From assembly GCF_001426745.1 (NCBI RefSeq), contig NZ_LMFI01000001.1, positions 968,000 through 1,031,999 on the forward strand: 64,000 bases of DNA, in the 5' to 3' direction. The position numbers and the translations under genes were made by a program. The first letter of the stretch is position 1. Each line of letters opens with the position of its first letter. Shown here one piece after another: positions 23,315 through 30,637 of the stretch. The DNA is from Nocardioides sp. Root140 (lineage in GTDB: Bacteria; Actinomycetota; Actinomycetes; Propionibacteriales; Nocardioidaceae). The notes under the pieces were generated by a model. It made no database searches and was not told the origin of the DNA. It worked only from the letters and a program-made list of their open reading frames with translations.

Positions 23315-24832
23315 TCAGAGGAGCCCGCGCACCTGCCCGACCGTGTCGATCTCGCCGACCGGCTTGTCGTCGCGGTAGCGCAACACCCGCGCGAACCGCA
23401 GGGCCACACCACCGGGGTAGCGCGACGATCTCTGCACGCCGTCGAAGGCGATCTCCACGACCTGCTCCGGCCGCACGAACACGACGTGTCCCTCGCGGTG
23501 CGTCTCGAGCTCGAGGAACCGCTCGGTCTGCCAGGTCAGCATGTCGTCGGTCATCCCCTTGAACGTCTTGCCCAACATCACCAGCTCGCCCGTCTCGGCA
23601 TCACGCGCACCGAGGTGGATGTTGGACAGCCAGCCGCGTCGCCGCCCGCTGCCCCACTCGACGGCCAGCACGACCAGGTCGAGCGTGTGCCGCGGCTTGA
23701 CCTTCACCCAACCGGCACCGCGACGGCCGGCGGCGTACGGCGCCTGCGGGTCCTTCACCACGACGCCCTCGTGGCCGGCGGTGAGCCGGTCGGCGAAGAA
23801 CTGTTCGGCCTCGGTGACGTCGGAGGTCAGCAGGCGGGGGACGACGTGCCTTGGTGCGACCTCCGAGAGCAGCCTCCAGCGCTCGAGCGCCGGCACGTCG
23901 ACGAGGTCGCGGCCGTCGAGGTGCAGGAGGTCGAAGAAGTACGTCGACAGCGGGATCTCGGTGCGCATGCGATCGGGGTCGGCGCTGCTCATGGTGCGGG
24001 AGCCGGTGACCTGGAACGGCTGGGGGCGGCCGTCGGCCTCCGCGATCACCTCGCCGTCGAGCACTGCCGTGTCGGCCGAGAGAGCGGCCACCGCCTCGAC
24101 CACCTCGGGCAGTCGGTCGGTGACGTCGTCGAGGGTGCGGGTGAACAGGCGCACGGTGCCGTGGTCGAGATGCGCCTGGATGCGGATGCCGTCGAGCTTG
24201 GAGTCGAGGGCCACCTCGACACCGTCGGCGAGCGCCGAGGCGATGTCGGGCGCCGACGCGGCCAGCATCGGACGCAGCGGGCGACCGACCTCGAGGAGCA
24301 CCTCGTCGAGGGCCGCGCTTCCGCCGGTGAGCGCTGCCGCGGCCACCGGTCCGGCGAACCCGGCCAGCATCACCGCCCGGCGCACGGCCAGCTCGTCGAC
24401 CTCGGCGGCGACCGCGATCGCCTTCAGCATCACGCCGTCACCCGCGCCCTGGCGCATCTCTCCGGTGATCAGCCCGCGCAACCAGGCCTGCTCATCGGCG
24501 GTCGCCCGGCCGAAGAGCTCGGCGACCGCAGCGCTGCGCTGGGCCGTCGACCCCTGCCCGGAGAGCACGCCGATCGCGGTCAGGGCGGCGTCGACCTCGG
24601 TGACGAGGAGCGACGGCGACTCGGCCGGCTCGGGCAGCTTCGCCATGCCCCGCCAGCCGACTCCGATGCGGCGCTGGGGGAGCACCCCGGCGAGGTAGTC
24701 GGTGACCACCTCGACCGGCGCGCCCGACTCCACGGCCTCACGGAGCGTGTCGGACAGGGCGGCCACCTTCTCGTTGCGGGACCGGGTCGCGGCCACCGCC
24801 GCCGACGTGGCGATCACTCGTGCGAGCTGCAT
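23315..24832 (-). CDS. ATP-dependent DNA ligase
   Basis: The 505-residue protein has an N-terminal DNA-binding domain, then the nucleotidyltransferase motif I SKLDGIRIQ with the adenylated lysine at 212, motif III-like YFFDLLHLDG, motif IV EGVVVKD and motif V GWVKVKP, followed by an OB fold (LGKTFKGMTDDM onward). It resembles the LigB class of actinobacterial ATP-dependent ligases rather than LigD. It converges with the LigD-type polymerase, with only 1 bp between stops, which suggests a shared repair role but separate promoters. Confidence 0.95.
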   Translation of the reverse strand: MQLARVIATSAAVAATRSRNEKVAALSDTLREAVESGAPVEVVTDYLAGVLPQRRIGVGWRGMAKLPEPAESPSLLVTEVDAALTAIGVLSGQGSTAQRSAAVAELFGRATADEQAWLRGLITGEMRQGAGDGVMLKAIAVAAEVDELAVRRAVMLAGFAGPVAAAALTGGSAALDEVLLEVGRPLRPMLAASAPDIASALADGVEVALDSKLDGIRIQAHLDHGTVRLFTRTLDDVTDRLPEVVEAVAALSADTAVLDGEVIAEADGRPQPFQVTGSRTMSSADPDRMRTEIPLSTYFFDLLHLDGRDLVDVPALERWRLLSEVAPRHVVPRLLTSDVTEAEQFFADRLTAGHEGVVVKDPQAPYAAGRRGAGWVKVKPRHTLDLVVLAVEWGSGRRRGWLSNIHLGARDAETGELVMLGKTFKGMTDDMLTWQTERFLELETHREGHVVFVRPEQVVEIAFDGVQRSSRYPGGVALRFARVLRYRDDKPVGEIDTVGQVRGLL

Positions 24833-24886
24833 GCGACCAGCATGCCCGAGTGCGCCGACAGTCGGGACTCTCGGCGCCGGTGGGGC

Positions 24887-25459
24887 TCAGGGGCGGTGGT
24901 ACGGCCGCTGCCACAACAGGTGGACAGCTGTGTTGCGGCAGCCGGTCGTGCGGTGCGCGACGAACTGCGAGCGGTAGGCGTTCGGCACGTAGACCCGGAA
25001 GCCGTCCACGCGGGCCGGGCGACAGGTCGACTTCGAGTAGTTGCCGGCCCTGACCATCTGCAGTGAGCTGACCAGCCTCTGGCCGGGGCGTACGACGTAC
25101 TGGCGCACGGCTGCCCGGTTCACCCGGATCGCCGCGTGCCCGATCTGCGTGCCGTCACCGTCCCCGACGTACGAGACGCCGCCGTAGCCGCCGGTACGGC
25201 AGGCGTGGCGCGACACGTTGGTGACGCGGATCCAGCCGTAGCTGCTGCCGGCCCCACTGTCGCTGTAGCGATAGTCGACGTGCAGGTCGGCGTTGGTGCA
25301 GGCCGGAGTGGTCTGCGACGAGGCGGCCGGGGCCGGTGCGGCCTGGGTGGGCGCGGCCTGGGTGGGCGCGGCCTGGGTGGGCGCGGTCAGCGCGAGACAG
25401 GCCGGTGCAAGACAGCAGAGCGCTGCCGCGGCAGCCGCGGCGCGGATCATGATCTTCAT
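24887..25459 (-). CDS. Secreted DUF4232 domain protein
   Basis: The 190-residue precursor has a signal peptide (MKIMIRAAAAAAALCCLAPACLA), a linker containing three TQAAP repeats, and a domain with four cysteines starting at CTNADLHVDYR and containing GWIRVTNVSRHACRTGGYGGV, typical of DUF4232 proteins found secreted in actinobacteria. Function is unknown. A frame extends 17 codons upstream, but ATG 25459 starts the signal peptide and has an AAGGA site upstream. Confidence 0.85.
   Translation of the reverse strand: MKIMIRAAAAAAALCCLAPACLALTAPTQAAPTQAAPTQAAPAPAASSQTTPACTNADLHVDYRYSDSGAGSSYGWIRVTNVSRHACRTGGYGGVSYVGDGDGTQIGHAAIRVNRAAVRQYVVRPGQRLVSSLQMVRAGNYSKSTCRPARVDGFRVYVPNAYRSQFVAHRTTGCRNTAVHLLWQRPYHRP
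25341..25385. repeat. Three exact 15 bp repeats coding for the TQAAP linker
   Basis: GCCTGGGTGGGCGCG is repeated three times without change at 25341, 25356 and 25371. On the minus strand it encodes the linker repeats of the DUF4232 protein, so copy number may vary between strains without a frameshift. Confidence 0.92.
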
Positions 25460-25529
25460 GGTGCGGTCCTTCCGTGAGTGAGGGAGAGTCCCTTCACGGG
25501 TAGGACGCAATCGATCGCGATCCGGTTCG

Positions 25530-26204
25530 TCAGCGACGGTGGGACTTCACGCAGCAGAGGCCGTCCTCGGGTTCGAGGCAGGCCTCGACGCCGGTGCAAC
25601 CGAGGCCGTCGGCCACACCCTGCACGTAGTCACGGTTGAGGCCGCACACGAGCTCGGTGTGCTGCTTGGCCAGGCTGTCGAACGGGCAGTTGGCCAGCGT
25701 GACGGTGTCGTCCTCGCGGCGGGCCTCGTAGCCGCGTCCGGACAGGGTCTCGGCAAGTCGGTCGAGTGGGTCCTCGACTCCCGACTCCGCGGACTGGCCG
25801 TCGACGCGGCCGTGCTCGGTGGCGGCACTGCTGAGCGCGTCGTCGAGCGACGTGCCGCGCGCCGCCTGCTCGACGGCCGACGCGAGGATGTGCCCGACCA
25901 GGTCGTAGTGGCGCTCGGGCAGCGACACCGCGAACTCGCGGGCGCTGCGCTGGTAGAGCTTGCTGGGCCGTCCGGCCCCCGGACCGGTGCGACCCGACAG
26001 GCGGCGGAACTCGGTCTCCAGCAGCCCCTCGTCGACCAGTTTGTCCAGGTGGAACTTCGCGGTGTGGGCCGGTACGTCGACCGCGCTCGCGGCCTGCTCC
26101 CGGCTGACCGGATCGGCTTGCGTGGCGACGTACTCGTAGAGCGCTCGGCGTACCGGCTCGGCGAGCGCACCGATGCTCGAGGCCTGTCCTGCCAGATCCA
26201 CCAC
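25530..26204 (-). CDS. HTH transcriptional regulator with C-terminal cysteine cluster
   Basis: The 224-residue protein has an N-terminal winged helix (EPVRRALYEYVATQADPVSR, then VPAHTAKFHLDKLVDEGLLE) of the ArsR/DeoR-like kind, and a C-terminal domain with six cysteines at 173, 187, 203, 209, 217 and 218, beginning NCPFDSLAKQHTELVCGLN. This layout resembles iron-sulfur regulators of the SufR type, although spacing differs. It probably senses redox state or metal. It is divergent from the DoxX-like/folE/reductase operon, and an inverted repeat lies in the shared 93 bp region. Confidence 0.85.
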   Translation of the reverse strand: MVDLAGQASSIGALAEPVRRALYEYVATQADPVSREQAASAVDVPAHTAKFHLDKLVDEGLLETEFRRLSGRTGPGAGRPSKLYQRSAREFAVSLPERHYDLVGHILASAVEQAARGTSLDDALSSAATEHGRVDGQSAESGVEDPLDRLAETLSGRGYEARREDDTVTLANCPFDSLAKQHTELVCGLNRDYVQGVADGLGCTGVEACLEPEDGLCCVKSHRR

Positions 26205-26232
26205 GATCGCGCCCTTCTAAAGGAGATGATCA

Positions 26233-26276
26233 TTGACCTTACACTCCTGGAAGGTCTAACGTAGAGAAAAGTCTAC
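26233..26276 (+). promoter_or_regulatory. Promoter and inverted-repeat operator before the DoxX/folE operon
   Basis: TTGACC at 26233-26238 and TAACGT at 26257-26262 are 18 bp apart and form a plausible promoter. The inverted repeat GTAGA-N6-TCTAC (26261-26276) overlaps the end of the -10 and the likely start point; a GTCTA half-site also occurs at 26254. These are good candidates for the divergent cysteine-cluster regulator. Confidence 0.45.
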
Positions 26277-26297
26277 TTTAGAAAACCGGAGGTCACC

Positions 26298-26723
26298 ATG
26301 ACCACTCAGCAGTCTCCCGCCCCCACCTCGCAGTGGGCCACGAACTCGCCGGTGGAGCAGGCGTTCTTCCTGCTCCGCACCGTCTTCACCATCGCCCCGA
26401 TCGTCTTCGGGCTGGACAAGTTCGCCGGTCTCCTCACTGACTGGGAGGACTACCTGGCTCCGTGGATCAACGACCTCGTGCCGGGATCCGCCCACCAGGC
26501 CATTCTGGCGGTCGGTGTCATCGAGATCGTCGCTGGCCTCGCGGTCGCCCTCGCGCCGCGGTTCGGTGCCCTGCTCGTCGCGGCCTGGCTGGCCGGCATC
26601 ATCCTCAACCTGCTCACCATGGGGGAGTACTACGACGTGGCCCTCCGCGACTTCGGCCTCCTGGTCGGCGCCCTCGCCCTGGCCCTCCTTGCCCGCGCCC
26701 GGCACTCGGCGACCGGCCGATGA
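26298..26723 (+). CDS. DoxX-like four-helix membrane protein
   Basis: This 141-residue protein has four predicted membrane segments, beginning AFFLLRTVFTIAPIVFGLDKF and ending with LLVGALALALLARAR, as in the DoxX/DUF-type quinol-oxidase-like family. The ATG at 26298 has a GGAGG site 5 bp upstream. It is the first gene of an operon with folE and an FAD reductase (4 bp overlaps), divergent from a cysteine-rich regulator. DoxX homologues are often linked with oxidative stress; a specific activity cannot be assigned. Confidence 0.8.
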   Translation: MTTQQSPAPTSQWATNSPVEQAFFLLRTVFTIAPIVFGLDKFAGLLTDWEDYLAPWINDLVPGSAHQAILAVGVIEIVAGLAVALAPRFGALLVAAWLAGIILNLLTMGEYYDVALRDFGLLVGALALALLARARHSATGR

Positions 26724-27328
26724 CCGCGACCCCACTGCGTCCCCGCATCACGCATGCCCGGGGCGACATCGACCCGAGGGCGGTGGAGGAGTCCTGCGCC
26801 CGCTTCCTCACCGCCCTCGGGCTCCCCATCGAGACCCCGGCCATGCTCGACACCCCACGTCGTATGGCCGATGCCTATCTCGAGATGCTGAGGGCCCGCG
26901 ACTTCGACCTCACGACGTTCCCCAACGAGCAGGGGTACGACGAGCTCGTGCTCGTGCAGGACATCCCGGTCCAGTCCCTGTGCGAGCACCACATGCTTCC
27001 CTTCTGGGGTGTGGCACACGTCGGCTACCTGCCCGGTGACCGGATCCTGGGCCTCTCGAAGTTCGCCAGACTCGTTGAGTTCCATGCGCGCAGGGCCCAG
27101 ACTCAGGAACGACTGACGCAGGAGGTCGCCGACCACCTGCAGCGTGCCCTGTCGCCGAAGGGGGTGGGTGTGGTGATCGAAGCCGAGCACACCTGCATGA
27201 GCCTCCGCGGTGCCCGCGTCTCGGGGGCCCGCACCGTGACGTCCGCCCTGTCCGGCAGGTTGCGCGAGGACCCGTCAGGCAGGGCCGAGTTCCTGACCCT
27301 GACCAGACCAGCGAGGGAGAAGACATGA
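26720..27328 (+). CDS. folE: GTP cyclohydrolase I
   Basis: The 202-residue protein opens GTP to dihydroneopterin triphosphate. Zinc ligands Cys88, His91 and Cys159 and the catalytic His90 and His157 are present in SLCEHHMLPFWG and AEHTCMSLRG, and GARTVTSALSGRL is the usual C-terminal block. It overlaps the previous stop as ATGA and the next start likewise. No other folate gene lies nearby, which suggests this may be a second, specialised folE working with the redox genes around it. Confidence 0.95.
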   Translation: MTATPLRPRITHARGDIDPRAVEESCARFLTALGLPIETPAMLDTPRRMADAYLEMLRARDFDLTTFPNEQGYDELVLVQDIPVQSLCEHHMLPFWGVAHVGYLPGDRILGLSKFARLVEFHARRAQTQERLTQEVADHLQRALSPKGVGVVIEAEHTCMSLRGARVSGARTVTSALSGRLREDPSGRAEFLTLTRPAREKT

Positions 27329-28473
27329 AGATCGTGATCGTCGGGGGCGGCCTCGCTGCCGCGAACGCAGCCGCCGAACTGCGAGACCGCGGGCACCTCG
27401 GGGAGCTCACCGTCTTCGCCGACGAGGCGCACCTCCCCTACGAACGACCGCCGCTCTCCAAGGGTGTTCTCCTCGGCAAGGACGAACCCGACTCGGCCAT
27501 CGTCCACACCAAGGAGTGGTACGCCGACCACGAGGTCGACCTGCGTACTGCGACGGCCGTCGACGCGCTCGACCTCGACACCGGCGCCGTCCTGGCAGGG
27601 GAGGAGCGGCTGGTGTTCGACCGCCTGCTCCTGGCCACCGGATCCCGGCCCCGTCACCTTGCGATGGCCGACGAGAGCGGTGCGCCGGTGGCCTACCTGC
27701 GTACCTTCGAGGACAGCGCCGCCCTCAAGTCGTCGTTCGGTGAGGGCCGCCGCCTCGTCATCATCGGCGGTGGCTGGATCGGGCTCGAGGTCGCCGCCGC
27801 CGCTCGCGAGGCCGGCACGGAGGTCACGATCGTCGAGTCGCTCGAGCTGCCCCTGCTTCGAGTCCTCGGCCCCGAGGTGGCCGGGCACTTCGCCGACCTG
27901 CACCGCTCCCACGGTGTCGACCTCCGCCTGTCGGCCAGCGTCACGAGCATCGACGCCGACGGCACGGTGCACCTGGCCGACGGCGAGGCGATCGGGTCCG
28001 ACCTGATCGTGGTCGGCATCGGGGTCGAGCCCGTCGACGACCTGGCCAGGGCCGCGGGCCTCTCGGTCGACAACGGCATCCTGGTCGGCCAGGACCTGCG
28101 CAGCTCCGACCCGCGGGTCTTCGCGGCCGGCGACGTCGCCAACCAGTTGCACCCGACGCTGGGCAGGCGGATCCGCGTCGAGCACTGGGACACCGCGATC
28201 CACCAGGGCCGGCACGCGGCCCGCGTCCTGCTCGGCGAGGACGTCGACTACGACCGGCTGCCCTACTTCTTCACCGATCAGTACGACCTCGGCATGGAGT
28301 ACGTCGGCAGCGTCGGCCCCGACGGCTACACGTCCGTGGAGTTCGAGGGCGACCCCGCCTCCGGCACCTACCGCGCCTTCTGGATCCGCGACGGGCTGGT
28401 CGTGGCGGGCATGCACGTCAACGACTGGGACGCCACCGACGAGATCCGCGCCGCAGTCGGCAAGCCGCGCTGA
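27325..28473 (+). CDS. FAD/NAD-dependent ferredoxin-reductase-type oxidoreductase
   Basis: The 382-residue protein has the FAD dinucleotide fold MKIVIVGGGLAAANAAAELR, YERPPLSKG, an NAD-binding fold VIIGGGWIGLEVAAAARE and the second FAD motif VFAAGDVANQ, followed by VEHWDTAIHQGR and a short C-terminal dimerisation domain. It resembles ferredoxin/rhodocoxin/putidaredoxin reductases. The electron acceptor is not encoded next to it. It is the last gene of the DoxX-folE operon, starting by ATGA overlap. Confidence 0.9.
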   Translation: MKIVIVGGGLAAANAAAELRDRGHLGELTVFADEAHLPYERPPLSKGVLLGKDEPDSAIVHTKEWYADHEVDLRTATAVDALDLDTGAVLAGEERLVFDRLLLATGSRPRHLAMADESGAPVAYLRTFEDSAALKSSFGEGRRLVIIGGGWIGLEVAAAAREAGTEVTIVESLELPLLRVLGPEVAGHFADLHRSHGVDLRLSASVTSIDADGTVHLADGEAIGSDLIVVGIGVEPVDDLARAAGLSVDNGILVGQDLRSSDPRVFAAGDVANQLHPTLGRRIRVEHWDTAIHQGRHAARVLLGEDVDYDRLPYFFTDQYDLGMEYVGSVGPDGYTSVEFEGDPASGTYRAFWIRDGLVVAGMHVNDWDATDEIRAAVGKPR

Positions 28474-28481
28474 GCGAGGCC

Positions 28482-29744
28482 TCAGGCCAGACCTGTCCCG
28501 GCCGCCCAGGCCCAGAGCACCGTGGTGCCCACGAGTACGGCGACCGGCGTCACGACCGCGGCATGGAGGTGGAACAGCCGGGTGTCCACGGACGACCCGT
28601 GCCGTCGCAACGTACGCCGCCACAACAGGTTGGCCAACGATCCGGGGTAGGTGAGCCCCGAGCCGACGTCGAGCCCGATCAGTGCCGCCAGCACGGCCAC
28701 CGGGCCGAGGGGCGCGACCAACGGGACCAGCAGCAACGTCGCGGGCAGGTTGTTGACCAGGTTCGCCAAGGCCGTGGCGAGGACGGCGACCAGCAGCAGG
28801 GAGACGAGGCCGTCGCTCGACGGGATGAGGCCGGCCACCGCCTCGCCCAGGAACGAGTCGGTGACCGCGAGGACCACCACGCCCAGGCACAGCACGAAGA
28901 CCACGAACGGCAGATGTGCAGCATGTACGACGGCGATCGCGCGCGTGGCACGCCGTGAGAGTGCGTGCACGACAAGCACGACTGCAGCGGCGCCGGCCAC
29001 CCAGAACGGGTCGACGTCGATGGCCGATCCCGCGGCGAAGCCGGCGAGCATCGCGACGACCGTGACCAGCGGAACCAGCGGCATCCGAAGAGGCTCGGCC
29101 GGGTCCGGCACCACCCCGGAAGACGAACGGCGCCGCCGGGCCTCCGGGAAGACCAGCAGCACACCGGCGTACTCGACCAGGATCACGACGACCCACACCG
29201 GTGCCATCAGCAGCACCCACGTGGTGAACGAGAGGTCCAGGTGGGGGAGTGCCAGCAGGTTCGTCAGGTTCGAGACCGGCAGCAGCAGCGAGGCAGAGTT
29301 GGCCAGCCGGACGCACGCGTGCATGCCTGCTCGCTGTGCACCGGTGCCGGTGGCCGCGGCTGCGATGACCGGAGTCAGCAGCACGACGGTCGCGTCCAGG
29401 CTGAGGACGGCCGTGACCGCCGACGCCACCACGAACGTCAGCACCACGAGCCTGCGCGGGCTGCCCCGGCCTGCTCGGCGAACTCGCTGGCCCACCGCCG
29501 CGAAGAGGCCCTCGGCCGCGCACAGCTCCGCGACCACGAGGATCGCGGCGAGGAACAGCACGACCGGCAACAGGGTCCGGACCTGGTCGCCGACCTCGGC
29601 GAACGACACGGCACCGACGGCCAGCACGGCGCCCGCGCAGGCCACCCCCGCGAGCAGCTCGTGGCGACCGCGCGGGTGCAGGAACGCCACCGCCAGCAGG
29701 GCGACCAGGCAGGCGACCCCGACGAGGTCCACGACGAACGGCAC
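28482..29744 (-). CDS. ArsB/NhaD-superfamily membrane permease
   Basis: The 420-residue protein has about ten to twelve hydrophobic segments and the ion-transporter superfamily signature around SLDATVVLLTPVI, followed by RLANSASLLLPVSNLTNLLAL. It resembles SLC13/arsenite-type permeases. No arsenic regulator or arsenate reductase is adjacent, so the substrate is open. It converges with the reductase operon, 8 bp apart, and is divergent from the B12-binding-fold gene, leaving only 37 bp between starts. Confidence 0.82.
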   Translation of the reverse strand: MPFVVDLVGVACLVALLAVAFLHPRGRHELLAGVACAGAVLAVGAVSFAEVGDQVRTLLPVVLFLAAILVVAELCAAEGLFAAVGQRVRRAGRGSPRRLVVLTFVVASAVTAVLSLDATVVLLTPVIAAAATGTGAQRAGMHACVRLANSASLLLPVSNLTNLLALPHLDLSFTTWVLLMAPVWVVVILVEYAGVLLVFPEARRRRSSSGVVPDPAEPLRMPLVPLVTVVAMLAGFAAGSAIDVDPFWVAGAAAVVLVVHALSRRATRAIAVVHAAHLPFVVFVLCLGVVVLAVTDSFLGEAVAGLIPSSDGLVSLLLVAVLATALANLVNNLPATLLLVPLVAPLGPVAVLAALIGLDVGSGLTYPGSLANLLWRRTLRRHGSSVDTRLFHLHAAVVTPVAVLVGTTVLWAWAAGTGLA

Positions 29745-29781
29745 CGCCGAAGCCTAGACGCCGGCCACTAGTCTCACGTCC

Positions 29782-30537
29782 ATGTCGCCCCTACTCGACG
29801 ACCTGGACCACGAGGTTCCCCTCCGACAGCACGCGCGGCGTGTGGTCTCGCTGGTCCCGTCACTCACCGAGGCCCTGGCCACGTCGGCACCCGGCGTTCT
29901 CGTCGGCGCCACCGACTGGTGCACCCACCCGGGGGACCTGGACGTCGCACGTGTGCGCGGCACCAAGAACCCCAACCTCGATCACATCGCGAAGCTCGAG
30001 CCCGACCTGGTGATCGCCAACAAGGAGGAGAACCGCGAGCTCGACGTACGCCGGCTCCGCGAGCGCGGCATCGCTGTGTGGGTGACCGTCACCGAGTCCG
30101 TGCCGCAGGCACTCGACAGCATGGAGCGCCTGTTCGCGGAGGCGCTGGCGCTCGACGTGCCGGACTGGCTCGTGGAGGCGCGGCGGCTGTGGGGGCGCGA
30201 GGTGCCGGAGGCGGTGGCGACCGCGGCCGTGGCGATCTGGCGTGACCCGTGGATGGTGGTCGGGTCGCACACCTTCACCGGCGACGTGCTGCGCCGCCTC
30301 GGCCTGGTCAACGTCTACGACGACCATGAGGACCGCTACCCGTCGGTGACGGTGGCCGACATCGAAGGGCGCACGCCGGACCTCGTGCTCCTGCCCGACG
30401 AGCCCTACGTCTTCACCGCCGACGACGGACCCGAGGCCTTCGCCGACGCGACGACCCGACTGGTCAGCGGACGACTGCTCACCTGGTACGGCCCATCGCT
30501 GGTGGAGGCGCACACCGAGCTGGGACGACTCTGCTGA
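29782..30537 (+). CDS. Cytosolic BtuF-like (cobalamin-binding fold) protein
   Basis: This 251-residue protein has the helical-backbone metal-receptor fold of BtuF/FhuD-type solute-binding proteins: RVVSLVPSLTEALA, VGATDWCTHPGDL, TKNPNLDHIAKLEPDLVIANKEENR. No signal peptide or lipobox is present, so it is probably cytoplasmic. Directly downstream lies the B12-dependent mutase icmF, which supports a cobalamin-handling role, although no transporter genes accompany it. Confidence 0.82.
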   Translation: MSPLLDDLDHEVPLRQHARRVVSLVPSLTEALATSAPGVLVGATDWCTHPGDLDVARVRGTKNPNLDHIAKLEPDLVIANKEENRELDVRRLRERGIAVWVTVTESVPQALDSMERLFAEALALDVPDWLVEARRLWGREVPEAVATAAVAIWRDPWMVVGSHTFTGDVLRRLGLVNVYDDHEDRYPSVTVADIEGRTPDLVLLPDEPYVFTADDGPEAFADATTRLVSGRLLTWYGPSLVEAHTELGRLC

Positions 30538-30568
30538 GTGCCCTCGTGTGAGCCGTGCCACGGTGGCT

Positions 30569-30617
30569 TTGCACAATTCCTAGGACGTCCTACTATTTAA
30601 CTAGGACGTCCAACTAT
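30569..30617 (+). promoter_or_regulatory. icmF promoter with tandem palindromic operators
   Basis: CTAGGACGTCCTACTAT (30580-30596) is repeated as CTAGGACGTCCAACTAT (30601-30617), one mismatch, 21 bp apart, that is two helical turns. The first copy contains the perfect palindrome TAGGACGTCCTA. A -35-like TTGCAC (30569-30574) and a -10-like TACTAT (30591-30596), 16 bp apart, bracket the first operator; the second covers the expected start site. This layout suggests repression by a dimeric regulator bound cooperatively on one face. No regulator gene is adjacent. Confidence 0.75.
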
Positions 30618-30637
30618 CTCTGTTCTGGAGCCGAAAC

